Positions 43,137-51,082 of a stretch of 51,082 nt of DNA are shown piece after piece. The notes beneath the pieces are model-generated. The model saw only the letters and a list, made by a program, of their open reading frames with translations, was not told the origin of the DNA and searched no databases. The DNA is from Fidelibacterota bacterium (GTDB lineage: Bacteria; Fidelibacterota; UBA2242; JAOZSR01): NCBI GenBank assembly GCA_029939575.1, contig JAOZSR010000015.1:3200-54281 (forward strand), read 5' to 3'. Every line of letters begins with the position of its first letter. The stretch's first letter is position 1. A program made the translations under genes and the position numbers.

Positions 43137-44357
43137 TTAAAGGATATTTGGCTCCTTTGCTTGCCTATCATTAAAGAACAAAATAAGAGTTAGAAACAGT
43201 AATATTGAAATTATTGCAGGAATAGCCCAGAAAAATTGAAAATTAATTTCATTATTAACACCTGTAGAAAAAATATCCGCAAAAAAACCGGAAGCATTAC
43301 TCCCCATTAAACTTCCAATCCCGGTACTAATTAAAGCAAAAAACTGGTGTGCACCAGCCCGGTTTATTTTCGTTGCTCCTGAATCCATAAAAATAATCGC
43401 AACCGGAAAAAACAGAGCAAAAGAAGGCCCATGACATGCAATGGCTATTATTATAGGTATATTTTCCTGGAACATAATAAAACCAAGAAATCGCAAAATA
43501 TTAAAACCTAATCCTAATAAAAGAACCTTTTTTATTCCCAATCGCGAAATTAGGAGCCCCAAAACACTCAAAGCAATAACTTCAGACATTTGCCCAATAC
43601 TTAAAACAGGCATAACCATATCTTCACTAAAACCAATCTGTTTTAGAAAAACCGCTCCTCCATATATGAAAAAACTAAAAGTAAAATATACAAAAAATCC
43701 AAAAATCGCCAAAATTAAAACCTTTGGTTTCAAAATAATCTTTAATGAATTTATTGGAAATGCTACTTTAGTTACTTTTTGTTTTACGCCGGAAACTGGT
43801 AATGTAAAAGCATATAATCCAAGAACCAGAGATACAAATGATGTAAGTAATAATGCATCAGCCAATCTTTCAGGATGATACTCAGCACCTCCGTTTCTCA
43901 ACCAAAAATAACTAAATAGCCAGGCAACCATAACCCATCCAACCGAACCCCAAACCCGGATACTTCCAAAATGCCTTTTCCTATCCGTTATATTATGGAA
44001 AACAATAGTATCAGCCATTGGAACTGCTGGCCCTACAACTAACATATACAGGAAAAATACTGAAATAAAAGCGGGAAAAGTGGTTATTCTAGACAGAAAA
44101 AACATTATTAGACTTCCAATAATATGAACAATTGCAAATAACCTTTCCACAGAAATAATTCTGTCAGCAATTACCGCCCCGATAATAGGAGCCATAATTG
44201 ATGAAATTGCCATCGTCGAAAGAATCGCACCAGCCTGTTTCCCACTAAAATTCAAATATTGAGTTACATAAAGAATAAGCAAAGGAATAAAACTACCTAA
44301 AATAAAATATTGCAGAAAATGAGTAATAGAGAGACGGATTCTTAGCAAATGCGACAT
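43137..44357 (-). CDS. NupG-like nucleoside:H+ symporter (MFS)
   Basis: This 406-residue twelve-helix transporter resembles the nucleoside:H+ symporter family. FGSIRVWGSVGWVMVAWLFS matches the IRxWGxxGF/WxMxxW signature of NupG and XapB. SIGQMSEVIALSVLGLLISR then GIKKVLLLGLGFNILRFLGF match the SQxSE...GIKxxxxxxxxxxxLRF region. It would bring nucleosides into the cell with protons, although distant relatives may carry other substrates, including sugars. AAAGGA precedes the ATG. It lies 41 bases after the ABC/FtsX gene on the same strand and converges with the GH3 gene. It fits functionally with the 5'-nucleotidase at 20-21.7 kb. Confidence 0.75.
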   Translation of the reverse strand: MSHLLRIRLSITHFLQYFILGSFIPLLILYVTQYLNFSGKQAGAILSTMAISSIMAPIIGAVIADRIISVERLFAIVHIIGSLIMFFLSRITTFPAFISVFFLYMLVVGPAVPMADTIVFHNITDRKRHFGSIRVWGSVGWVMVAWLFSYFWLRNGGAEYHPERLADALLLTSFVSLVLGLYAFTLPVSGVKQKVTKVAFPINSLKIILKPKVLILAIFGFFVYFTFSFFIYGGAVFLKQIGFSEDMVMPVLSIGQMSEVIALSVLGLLISRLGIKKVLLLGLGFNILRFLGFIMFQENIPIIIAIACHGPSFALFFPVAIIFMDSGATKINRAGAHQFFALISTGIGSLMGSNASGFFADIFSTGVNNEINFQFFWAIPAIISILLFLTLILFFNDRQAKEPNIL

Positions 44358-44398
44358 TCAGCGTCCTTTTACAATTTATAGTCTTGCTTCTTTTTAGG

Positions 44399-46873
44399 TT
44401 ACACTCGGTCTTTTATCAAATCACCAGGACTGTGTTTCAAGATTCTGCTACTGGCCAATTTAATACTGACATAACCACCAAAAAATAAAAATAGCAGGAA
44501 AAGAGGCAATGAAAGGTTTTTAGCATCCCAAAGCCGCTGAAAATCTATAAGATTAAAATAGAGTGAATCTGATTGTATTTTTGTGAATAAAGACCAACAA
44601 AATTTTACAACTCCTAAATACCCAGCAAGAATAGCAAAGAATATTGAAATAATTGTGATCTTTAGTAGAAACGTCATCATTTTATCTATATAAAAAGACT
44701 GTAACTGATTTTGAGTCAATCCAAAGGCCTTTAATGAACCAAGATGTACTCGTTGTTTGTATAGATTTATATACAAATAAAAAAATATGAAAATATTTAC
44801 TGAAAAAGTTGTAAAAAAGATAATTGTCCAGGAAAGAGTAATTGTAATTTTTTTCACCATATAAAAATTCTTAAGCAATTCGACCCGGGCTACATCCAGA
44901 TTAATATCAAAATTCGCCTGAAAATAATTTTTCAATTCAAAGACCTTATCAATTGTTTTTAAATTAATTGACAATCTGTCATGAATTAAATCAACTTTGC
45001 TGCGATTATCAAAATGAGTTTTATAAAATTGAGTAGTTCCATAACCGGAAAAAGGGGCACTCTTGGAAATTTCATTATAAATAGAATCTATTTCTCCAAT
45101 TTGCGGTGGATATCTAAATGAAACAGGAATAAAAAATCCATTTTTAAAGGCCTGGTCATAAAATTGCGGATCGCTAATAAAAACAGATCCGAATTTCCGC
45201 TCAATATTCTTATTACTTTGAAAATAATGGTCTATAGAATCGCATAGATCAAAAGCAGTTTCTTCATCTACAGCAAAAAAAATAACCAGTTGCTCTGTAC
45301 CTATAGGATTAAATGGCTGGGGAGAGGCCACACTATTATATCGTTCATATTTAAAATAATTAGTTGCCAGGAAATCATTGTCACCGGGCAAATCCCTGAC
45401 AATTCCACGAATAGGAACCGGAACAATTCTTTCCAAATCATCATCTGTGCTATAAATCATTTCTATAAACAAATCATTTTCAGAATATCCAAATTTCCGA
45501 AAAAAATCCTGGTTTACTATAATTCCCAGATCTTTATTTGTTTTAAAACCTTTCCCTTTTACCAGGAAATTTTTTGAACTTAATTTTTGTAATATTTGAT
45601 CATCTAAATCTATAGTTCGTCCTTTAATAAACCTGGAGCCTTTCAATTTATAATCATTGATTAAAATAGAAAATTGAGAAAACCGACTAACTTCGGCAAT
45701 ATCAAAACGTTGTCTGATTTCATCTGTATTTAATGAATCTGTCAATAAATGAGGACTGTACCGGTATTGGTCTGTTAAATCCAAATCCAGCCAATTGACA
45801 AAAGGATCAGCCATCTTTTCTGCCAAATCGGATAAACTGCCATTTGCAAACCCGATAGCCAAAATTCCTGCAAATAGAAATATCAGGATTAAAAAAGCGC
45901 TAAGGTTAATTTTACCTCTCCCCTTTTCATCTTTTTTTATCAAGGAAAAATCCTGTTTGTATTTTTCACCGAAAAACTGGGAGAATTCTTTGATTTTTAA
46001 ATCTTTCCCGGACTCTTGTACCTCACCATTATTTTCGACATTTCTCGTTTCAATAATCTCAATAATATTCTTTTTAATTTCCTCGTAATTTTTCCTGGAA
46101 TGTGGAGAGCTTTCTTTTTGCCAACTATTATCTTTTTTAACAAAAACGCGGGAAGAATCAGTATATCCGTTATTTGTTAATGCAACTATCCTATCCGAAA
46201 AATCCAATGCAAAGTCTAAATCGTGGGTTACGATAATAGCTGTGTTTTCCGGATGTTCCTTGATATAATTATGAATATGATCAAAAACAATTCTGCCATT
46301 AAAAGGATCCAGATTTCCGGTAGGTTCATCTGCAAACAGGATAGAATGATCACGAAAAACTGAACGAGCGAAAGCTGTTCTTTGCATTTGCCCTACTGAT
46401 AATTTTTTAGTGGAAAATTTTCGACGGTGAGTTAAATGAATATTATCGAAGATAGTATCGAGATTTTGTATTTTTCCCCGGGCTTTTTTAACATCCTGGA
46501 TAATTGCCGGTAAAACAACATTTTCCTGAACATTTAGATTTGGCAACAGGTTGGCTTGTTGGAATAAAAAACTAAAATTTTCCCGCCTGACATCCGCGCT
46601 TTTTTCAGCAGAATTCCATAGCTCGGTTTTGTAATTAAAATCTTTATTGTCAAGATGAAGATTTATTTGAATATCAGAATATCCAAGATCATCAATTTTT
46701 GGATTTGTCATTAAACCAAGGAGTTCTAATAATGTTGTTTTTCCGCAGCCGGACTCTCCCACAATACAGATAATTTCACCTTTCGGCAAAACCAGATCAG
46801 GGATATTCAGGACAACTTTATCATCAAAAGCCCTGGTTAAATTCTTTATTTTAAATAATGCTTTATCAGCCAT
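44399..46873 (-). CDS. ABC ATPase fused to FtsX-type permease
   Basis: This 824-residue protein joins a LolD/MacB-type ATPase to a four-helix permease. Walker A is GESGCGKTT (39-47), the Q-loop is FQQANLLP (105-106), the signature is LSVGQ (158-162), Walker B is ILFADEPTGNLD (Asp182, Glu183) and the H-loop His217 is intact. A charged linker (about 235-325) leads to a first membrane helix (LSAFLILIFLFAGILAIGFA), a long periplasmic domain (about 350-680) and three C-terminal helices, including TLSWTIIFFTTFSVNIFIFF and the FtsX-like YINLYKQRVHLGSLKAFGLT. Such proteins are mechanotransmitters or lipoprotein movers rather than classical importers. It follows the vWA gene by 22 bases; the pairing suggests that the vWA and lipoprotein partners are its periplasmic arms. 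Confidence 0.85.
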   Translation of the reverse strand: MADKALFKIKNLTRAFDDKVVLNIPDLVLPKGEIICIVGESGCGKTTLLELLGLMTNPKIDDLGYSDIQINLHLDNKDFNYKTELWNSAEKSADVRRENFSFLFQQANLLPNLNVQENVVLPAIIQDVKKARGKIQNLDTIFDNIHLTHRRKFSTKKLSVGQMQRTAFARSVFRDHSILFADEPTGNLDPFNGRIVFDHIHNYIKEHPENTAIIVTHDLDFALDFSDRIVALTNNGYTDSSRVFVKKDNSWQKESSPHSRKNYEEIKKNIIEIIETRNVENNGEVQESGKDLKIKEFSQFFGEKYKQDFSLIKKDEKGRGKINLSAFLILIFLFAGILAIGFANGSLSDLAEKMADPFVNWLDLDLTDQYRYSPHLLTDSLNTDEIRQRFDIAEVSRFSQFSILINDYKLKGSRFIKGRTIDLDDQILQKLSSKNFLVKGKGFKTNKDLGIIVNQDFFRKFGYSENDLFIEMIYSTDDDLERIVPVPIRGIVRDLPGDNDFLATNYFKYERYNSVASPQPFNPIGTEQLVIFFAVDEETAFDLCDSIDHYFQSNKNIERKFGSVFISDPQFYDQAFKNGFFIPVSFRYPPQIGEIDSIYNEISKSAPFSGYGTTQFYKTHFDNRSKVDLIHDRLSINLKTIDKVFELKNYFQANFDINLDVARVELLKNFYMVKKITITLSWTIIFFTTFSVNIFIFFYLYINLYKQRVHLGSLKAFGLTQNQLQSFYIDKMMTFLLKITIISIFFAILAGYLGVVKFCWSLFTKIQSDSLYFNLIDFQRLWDAKNLSLPLFLLFLFFGGYVSIKLASSRILKHSPGDLIKDRV

Positions 46874-46895
46874 TTATAACAATTTCCAATATCAA

Positions 46896-49370
46896 TTATG
46901 GCAACAGGTCTTCTTCAATCCAATAATATGGTCGTTCATTAGATCGAAAACCATATTTATAGCTCAAAGAAAAGAAAATATTCCGAAGTTTCTCATGTTT
47001 TTCAAGAATATTTTCAATATAATCATTAAGTTGGGCATCAGTAAATTTGTGCTCATCATGAATATCTTTCAATTTAATATTACCCAAAATAGAATGTGTA
47101 CCCGGTAATTCCCAGATTTTATTATTTATTTCCTCAAGGGATAAATTCTTAAGAGATGCTTCATTTTCCACTTCACCGAGATACTCTTTTAGAATTTCTA
47201 ACCAGGTATTATACAGTGCTTCCCGTCGTTGACTACCAGTGCTGGCATTCCTTAATTTACGAATACTTCTTTCCAAATCTCCCAGTTCTGTAGCATCCAT
47301 TAACAGAACCCGCCTAAAAAGAGGATTGCCCTGTCCGGCAACTTGCATTGTAGTATAACCAGGAGTATAAACCTGGTATTTATCAACTTTCAAAGTTGCT
47401 AATTCTTCCAGACTTAAACCACTTTGCTGAAAAACAGCCCAAATTCCTTCGGCAAAAGGAAGAGTATAAAAATCTTTTTTCTGATCTGTCTCAATTTCAT
47501 CTGCATCTCCATTTTCACGGAATCCTGCACCTGCAACAATTTTATTCAACTTAGCAATAAGACTATCATTACTGGAATCCACTCCTTTTATAAAATGCTC
47601 AATTTCCTTTTGAATTTCTACTTTTGAGAGACTTTGACCATTTTCCAGGCCGATAACTTTAGCTGCAAGTGGTGACTGCTCAAGATTATATTTCCCATCT
47701 TCAATTTTCCATTTTAATTCAGAAAGATCAAAAATATCTTTATACTGTTTCATGAGAATTTTACGGTATTTTCGGGCAGCGGATTCGGCTATGATTTTGT
47801 TTTGGTAAATAAAATCATCATATGCTTTTATCCCATTTGTATGTTGAGCCTGAATAGCAATAAAATGACAATATTTTTCAGCCATTAATTCAGCAATCCG
47901 ATCTGCTGTCCTACCCTCTTTATCAGGATAATGGTTACCGGCATCACCAATTAAAATCAAAACATTAGTTTGGTCTTTATCCAGCCCCAATGACAATAAA
48001 GCGGTTTCTAAACCGAGATACATTGCTTCAGCGTGGGTTGTATTATTAACATCCCTGGCCTCTTTAGGATCAAAAAATTGATCAAAGGATTTTGAAGAAT
48101 TAAAACCACGTGTTCGATACCTACGAGATCTGTCTTCAGAATAATCACGATAAATAACACCGGCAAAATCGATTGCGTTTTCACCATATTTACCTCTGTA
48201 TTCCAGATTCAACTTTTTGGTTACAGCTTCAACCGAGCCGGAAACTGCTTTGAATACATTGTTCATACTTTTTGTCCCGTCAACAATAAAAACAATTTTA
48301 ATACTCCGCTTATGAGCAATTTGAGTATCAATTTTCCTTTTCATTTCGGCAATTCTTTTAGTCTCCTTGATCAGTAATTTTCCCTGGTTAGTATAAATAT
48401 CACCCATAACACCGGTTGTCAAAATATCTCCATCACGATCATCTTTCCGTAAAACCGGAAAGCGGCGCCATTCCCCGATAAGTCGCTGTTTACTTAAAGG
48501 ATCATTATTCCAAATTATTTTTATTGGATCGATTGGTATTCCGGCTTTAAAAAACTCTGTATTGTTCTTATCACTGAAAAATGTTACTTTTTTACCATCC
48601 ATTCTTTCAATAACTGAAGCAGGTTCCCAGTTTGGTTCAATTGCAATCCTGTTAAACCACAAGATAGATCTGCTGCGAGGCACCCAACCTTTGATAATCC
48701 TTTTAACACTTGTTTGACCAAAAAAACTGTTTTTTCCTAATAAAACCGATCTTCCATCTTCAGAAATTTTATAAATGTAAAAAAATTGAAAAAGCTGAGA
48801 TAATTCACCTGTTTTATTAGCCTTTAATCCCGGACCTCTGCGAAACCTGACAATATCAGGCTGATCATCCTCAGACTCACTCCTAAGTTGCTCCACAGTA
48901 TTTAAAATCATCGCTTTACGATTAATTTTTCCCCGCTCTGTTACCAAATCATGATTCCAGAGTAAAAGATTCTTTTTATTTATCCATCCCATATCTTCAC
49001 TTAATGAAGAGCAAACATCACGCTCAAAACCGGGATCTTTAACTATATGTAATAACTCTCCCTGCTCTTCAATTACAAAAAGATCATCCAAAAACTTTAG
49101 GGTTTTAAATGATTTTTTCATCTTACTGGTAGCATAAGTTTCATTATTATCCCGATCGGAATAAACCTCCCAAACTACACTCATACGGTCTTTGTCTGCA
49201 ACCGGAGATATGTCTATTTCCAATTTATCATTTGATTTTGGTAAATTATATTTCATTGGACGATTTAAAACAGTTCTGCCTGTAATAGTATCAGCCTCTA
49301 TAACTCCCGTAAAAATTAACATCATTAATAAAAATAAGATAATTTTAGTTTTTGTATTTATAATTTTCAT
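46896..49370 (-). CDS. exported von Willebrand factor A domain protein, possibly TssR-like
   Basis: This 824-residue protein has a signal peptide (IILFLLMMLIFTGVIEA). The N-terminal half has two SH3-like stretches (MGWINKKNLLLWNHDLVTE and IKGWVPRSRSILWFNR). The vWA domain (about 355-560) begins IKIVFIVDGTKSM; Asp364 opens a MIDAS of the form DxTxS instead of DxSxS, with the later TTHAEAMYLGLETAL and VLILIGDAGNH. The C-terminal third is helical and unassigned. The SH3-then-vWA layout recalls TssR of the Bacteroidales type VI system, but no other type VI gene is here, so this is a weak parallel. GGAGG precedes the ATG. It is flanked by a lipoprotein gene (37 bases upstream) and the ABC/FtsX fusion. 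Confidence 0.75.
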   Translation of the reverse strand: MKIINTKTKIILFLLMMLIFTGVIEADTITGRTVLNRPMKYNLPKSNDKLEIDISPVADKDRMSVVWEVYSDRDNNETYATSKMKKSFKTLKFLDDLFVIEEQGELLHIVKDPGFERDVCSSLSEDMGWINKKNLLLWNHDLVTERGKINRKAMILNTVEQLRSESEDDQPDIVRFRRGPGLKANKTGELSQLFQFFYIYKISEDGRSVLLGKNSFFGQTSVKRIIKGWVPRSRSILWFNRIAIEPNWEPASVIERMDGKKVTFFSDKNNTEFFKAGIPIDPIKIIWNNDPLSKQRLIGEWRRFPVLRKDDRDGDILTTGVMGDIYTNQGKLLIKETKRIAEMKRKIDTQIAHKRSIKIVFIVDGTKSMNNVFKAVSGSVEAVTKKLNLEYRGKYGENAIDFAGVIYRDYSEDRSRRYRTRGFNSSKSFDQFFDPKEARDVNNTTHAEAMYLGLETALLSLGLDKDQTNVLILIGDAGNHYPDKEGRTADRIAELMAEKYCHFIAIQAQHTNGIKAYDDFIYQNKIIAESAARKYRKILMKQYKDIFDLSELKWKIEDGKYNLEQSPLAAKVIGLENGQSLSKVEIQKEIEHFIKGVDSSNDSLIAKLNKIVAGAGFRENGDADEIETDQKKDFYTLPFAEGIWAVFQQSGLSLEELATLKVDKYQVYTPGYTTMQVAGQGNPLFRRVLLMDATELGDLERSIRKLRNASTGSQRREALYNTWLEILKEYLGEVENEASLKNLSLEEINNKIWELPGTHSILGNIKLKDIHDEHKFTDAQLNDYIENILEKHEKLRNIFFSLSYKYGFRSNERPYYWIEEDLLP

Positions 49371-49407
49371 TCAATCCTCCAAATATTATTTTACTCAAAA
49401 TTTTTTA

Positions 49408-50793
49408 TTATAATAAAATTATTTTAAAATTTTTAGATTTTAACTCTTTAATAATGGCCTGATTATTCTTATCATCAGGAGTAAATATTGTAATATTCTT
49501 TTTTTGTATCTGCAAATCATCTATATGTTTATTAAATCTATCAACATCATATTGAAGACGATTAATGTTATCTACAGAAAGGAAAAAATAAAATTTGGGT
49601 AATACTTTTTCAGGATTCTGGGGTGTACCATAAAATGATTTCATCAAATTTGTTTTCTTTATGGTGTTAGAAAATGTAGATATAGATTCTAAAATATTGC
49701 TGGTTCGGGGAATAGTTCGGTGGAGTTGGTTGACTACTTTTTTTAATTCATCTGATTTCGGATTGAACAATTTTTCATAACCATTTGTAGCATAAAGAAA
49801 AACTCCATCAGCATCTGTTTCCAATTTTTTTAACCATTTTTCAAATTTTTCCAATGTAATTTGTCCTTCAGAAAGATCAAAAAATACTAATGGGAAATCC
49901 CTTGTTTTTTCCAGAAAATTAAATTTATACATTCCCGGTTGATTAAAAACCAAAGTATCAACTTTTCCACCTTTTTCATTATAAAATTGCCATCTTTTTG
50001 TGTTTCCATAAACATTAATCGGAAATTCGATCTCATAAAAGGAAACACCATTATCAATTTCTTCACCAGTATATTGCGTAACATCACCATTTGTATTAAG
50101 AAAAAATAATTCCCTTGGATTGTATTCGCTATTTTCCTTATTAACAAAATCAAATTGCAGTGAACCTCTTTTTAATTTCAACCTAATCTCTTTATTTTCA
50201 ATATCAGATAAGTTTTGACTATATTTTTCATAAGCATCTATTGAAACCTCTACTAAATAATCATCCATTTTAATTTTTGAAATTGTAGGGATTTTTAATT
50301 CAATTTGATCTGGCTTATTAATTTCCTCAAAATAGCGACTTTTAGATAATGTTATATCCTGAAAAGAAAGTGTGACATTTTCAATATCAGCTGGCTTGAA
50401 AGGTAAAAACTGAGTATAATCCTCTTTGCTTTGCCGTTTCATTACAATAGGAATAGTATTCGTCTTTGGTGTTGCTATGATTGCTTTTTTCTTCTTATTA
50501 AAATTCAATTCCCAATCGCCATTTTTACCTGATTTTAAATCTTTATTAGCCAGATTTTTTATTTCCGCTCTGGAAATTTTGATTATTTCGCGGTCTTTTT
50601 TAGTTTTGATTTCATACTCTTCCTCATCAATATTTAAAGAGCCCAAAACATCAGAATATTTTACTGAAGCTGAGTCCTGACCGGTTATAGTTTTCAACTC
50701 CGGATTATAATTTTTATCTAACTCTAAAAAAACCTTTTGTGAACAACCTGTCAAAAAAGTTATTATTATAATTAAAATTATTAATTTTCGCAT
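49408..50793 (-). CDS. lipoprotein of unknown function with possible degenerate vWA-like C-terminus
   Basis: This 461-residue protein has a clear lipobox, LIILIIIITFLTGC, with the lipidated cysteine at residue 17. The middle (about 60-270) is a beta-rich region of unknown type. The C-terminal part (about 285-461) alternates strands and helices: FPLVFFDLSEGQITLEKFEK, DGVFLYATNGYEKLF, KFYFFLSVDN and KNITIFTPDD. That order resembles a Rossmann/vWA-like fold without metal-binding residues, which is inference. The frame opens at an ATG at 50805, but GGAGAAG ends 3 bases before the ATG at 50793, which yields a normal lipoprotein signal. It is the first gene of the lipoprotein-vWA-ABC/FtsX run. Confidence 0.75.
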   Translation of the reverse strand: MRKLIILIIIITFLTGCSQKVFLELDKNYNPELKTITGQDSASVKYSDVLGSLNIDEEEYEIKTKKDREIIKISRAEIKNLANKDLKSGKNGDWELNFNKKKKAIIATPKTNTIPIVMKRQSKEDYTQFLPFKPADIENVTLSFQDITLSKSRYFEEINKPDQIELKIPTISKIKMDDYLVEVSIDAYEKYSQNLSDIENKEIRLKLKRGSLQFDFVNKENSEYNPRELFFLNTNGDVTQYTGEEIDNGVSFYEIEFPINVYGNTKRWQFYNEKGGKVDTLVFNQPGMYKFNFLEKTRDFPLVFFDLSEGQITLEKFEKWLKKLETDADGVFLYATNGYEKLFNPKSDELKKVVNQLHRTIPRTSNILESISTFSNTIKKTNLMKSFYGTPQNPEKVLPKFYFFLSVDNINRLQYDVDRFNKHIDDLQIQKKNITIFTPDDKNNQAIIKELKSKNFKIILL

Positions 50794-50865
50794 TTTCTTC
50801 TCCATCTACTCATTAATTAAAAATTTTATCAAACAATTTGAAATATATGAAAATATCATCATAAA

Positions 50866-51012
50866 TCATATCCATAATTTATTCACATAATTATATGTTT
50901 GAAAATCATTTTTTGTTTCATTTCCGATATATTGTTTTATCTCACATTTAACATATGATATTTTTTTCATGGACTGATTTTTCTTTTCAAAAATGATCCA
51001 AGTAGAATTCAT
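50866..51012 (-). CDS. possible small hypothetical protein, 48 residues
   Basis: A short frame on the minus strand starts at ATG 51012, with AGGAAAA about 8 bases upstream, and ends in TGA at 50866. The predicted product is basic and begins MNSTWIIFEKKNQSMKK. It has no membrane segment or recognised motif. It lies 72 bases upstream of the lipoprotein gene on the same strand. In AT-rich DNA a frame of this length can be chance, so it is listed with low confidence. Confidence 0.25.
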   Translation of the reverse strand: MNSTWIIFEKKNQSMKKISYVKCEIKQYIGNETKNDFQTYNYVNKLWI

Positions 51013-51082
51013 GGAATTATTTTCCTATAATAAATTTAATCACTAATTTTTAATTTGTTTAAGTGGCAAATTTTCTTTTTAG

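Noticed and set aside
42134-43878. Open frames over 100 codons antisense to the GH3 and transporter genes
   Set aside because: They lie wholly within confident coding sequence on the opposite strand and give low-complexity products with no recognisable domain.
46896-50793. A type VI secretion locus
   Set aside because: Only a TssR-like layout and a lipoprotein are suggestive; no sheath, tube, spike, baseplate or ClpV gene is present in the window.

Overview
The window is AT-rich chromosomal DNA from a Gram-negative bacterium, most likely of the FCB group (Marinimicrobia, Calditrichota or a related candidate phylum). The pointers are a secreted protein ending in a type IX-like sorting domain with the motif YPNPFNPTTTI, several outer-membrane beta-barrel proteins, lapA/lapB, and a short region-1-less primary sigma factor. 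Many genes have a clear Shine-Dalgarno sequence (GGAGG type), and a TTGACA-17-TAAAAT promoter is visible, so Bacteroidota proper is less likely. The phylum call is inference. I see no rRNA, CRISPR array, insertion sequence or prophage.

Layout. (1) 0.07-9.5 kb, plus strand: a signalling cluster with an Rcp1-like response regulator, two related REC-PAS-kinase-REC hybrid kinases, a frameshifted response regulator with a membrane tail, and a TPR-TM-PAS protein ending in a four-cysteine module but lacking a kinase. A SlyD-type FKBP isomerase follows. (2) 10.5-22.3 kb, plus strand: a run of exported proteins behind a good promoter candidate: two lamin-tail/OB-fold proteins, a PorV/UPF0164-like barrel, a helix-hairpin-helix protein fused to a predicted barrel, a FadL-like barrel, a secreted 5'-nucleotidase and an unknown exported protein. 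I read this as a candidate surface system for handling extracellular nucleic acid or nucleotides. (3) 22.4-37.5 kb, minus strand: mostly housekeeping genes: tkt, rpoD, an M23 peptidase with its own promoter and terminator, miaB, lapA, lapB, a SPOR protein, tRNA-Sec, polA, an ABC-2 exporter, a nucleoside deoxyribosyltransferase-like enzyme, a saccharopine dehydrogenase-like protein and a membrane protein. (4) 38.0-43.1 kb, plus strand: a GNAT acetyltransferase, a CpXC protein, a potassium channel fused to RCK domains and a CheY-like receiver, and a GH3/PA14 glycosidase. (5) 43.1-50.8 kb, minus strand: a compact run of lipoprotein, vWA protein, ABC-ATPase/FtsX fusion and NupG-like transporter.

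The best candidates for undescribed biology are the channel-RCK-receiver fusion (potassium flux gated by phosphorylation), the 10.5-21.7 kb nucleic-acid-handling locus, whose YhcR-like parts are split over separate exported proteins, and the lipoprotein-vWA-ABC/FtsX operon. A NupG-like symporter and a deoxyribosyltransferase-like enzyme elsewhere in the window fit nucleoside salvage, but the link to the exported locus is inference.
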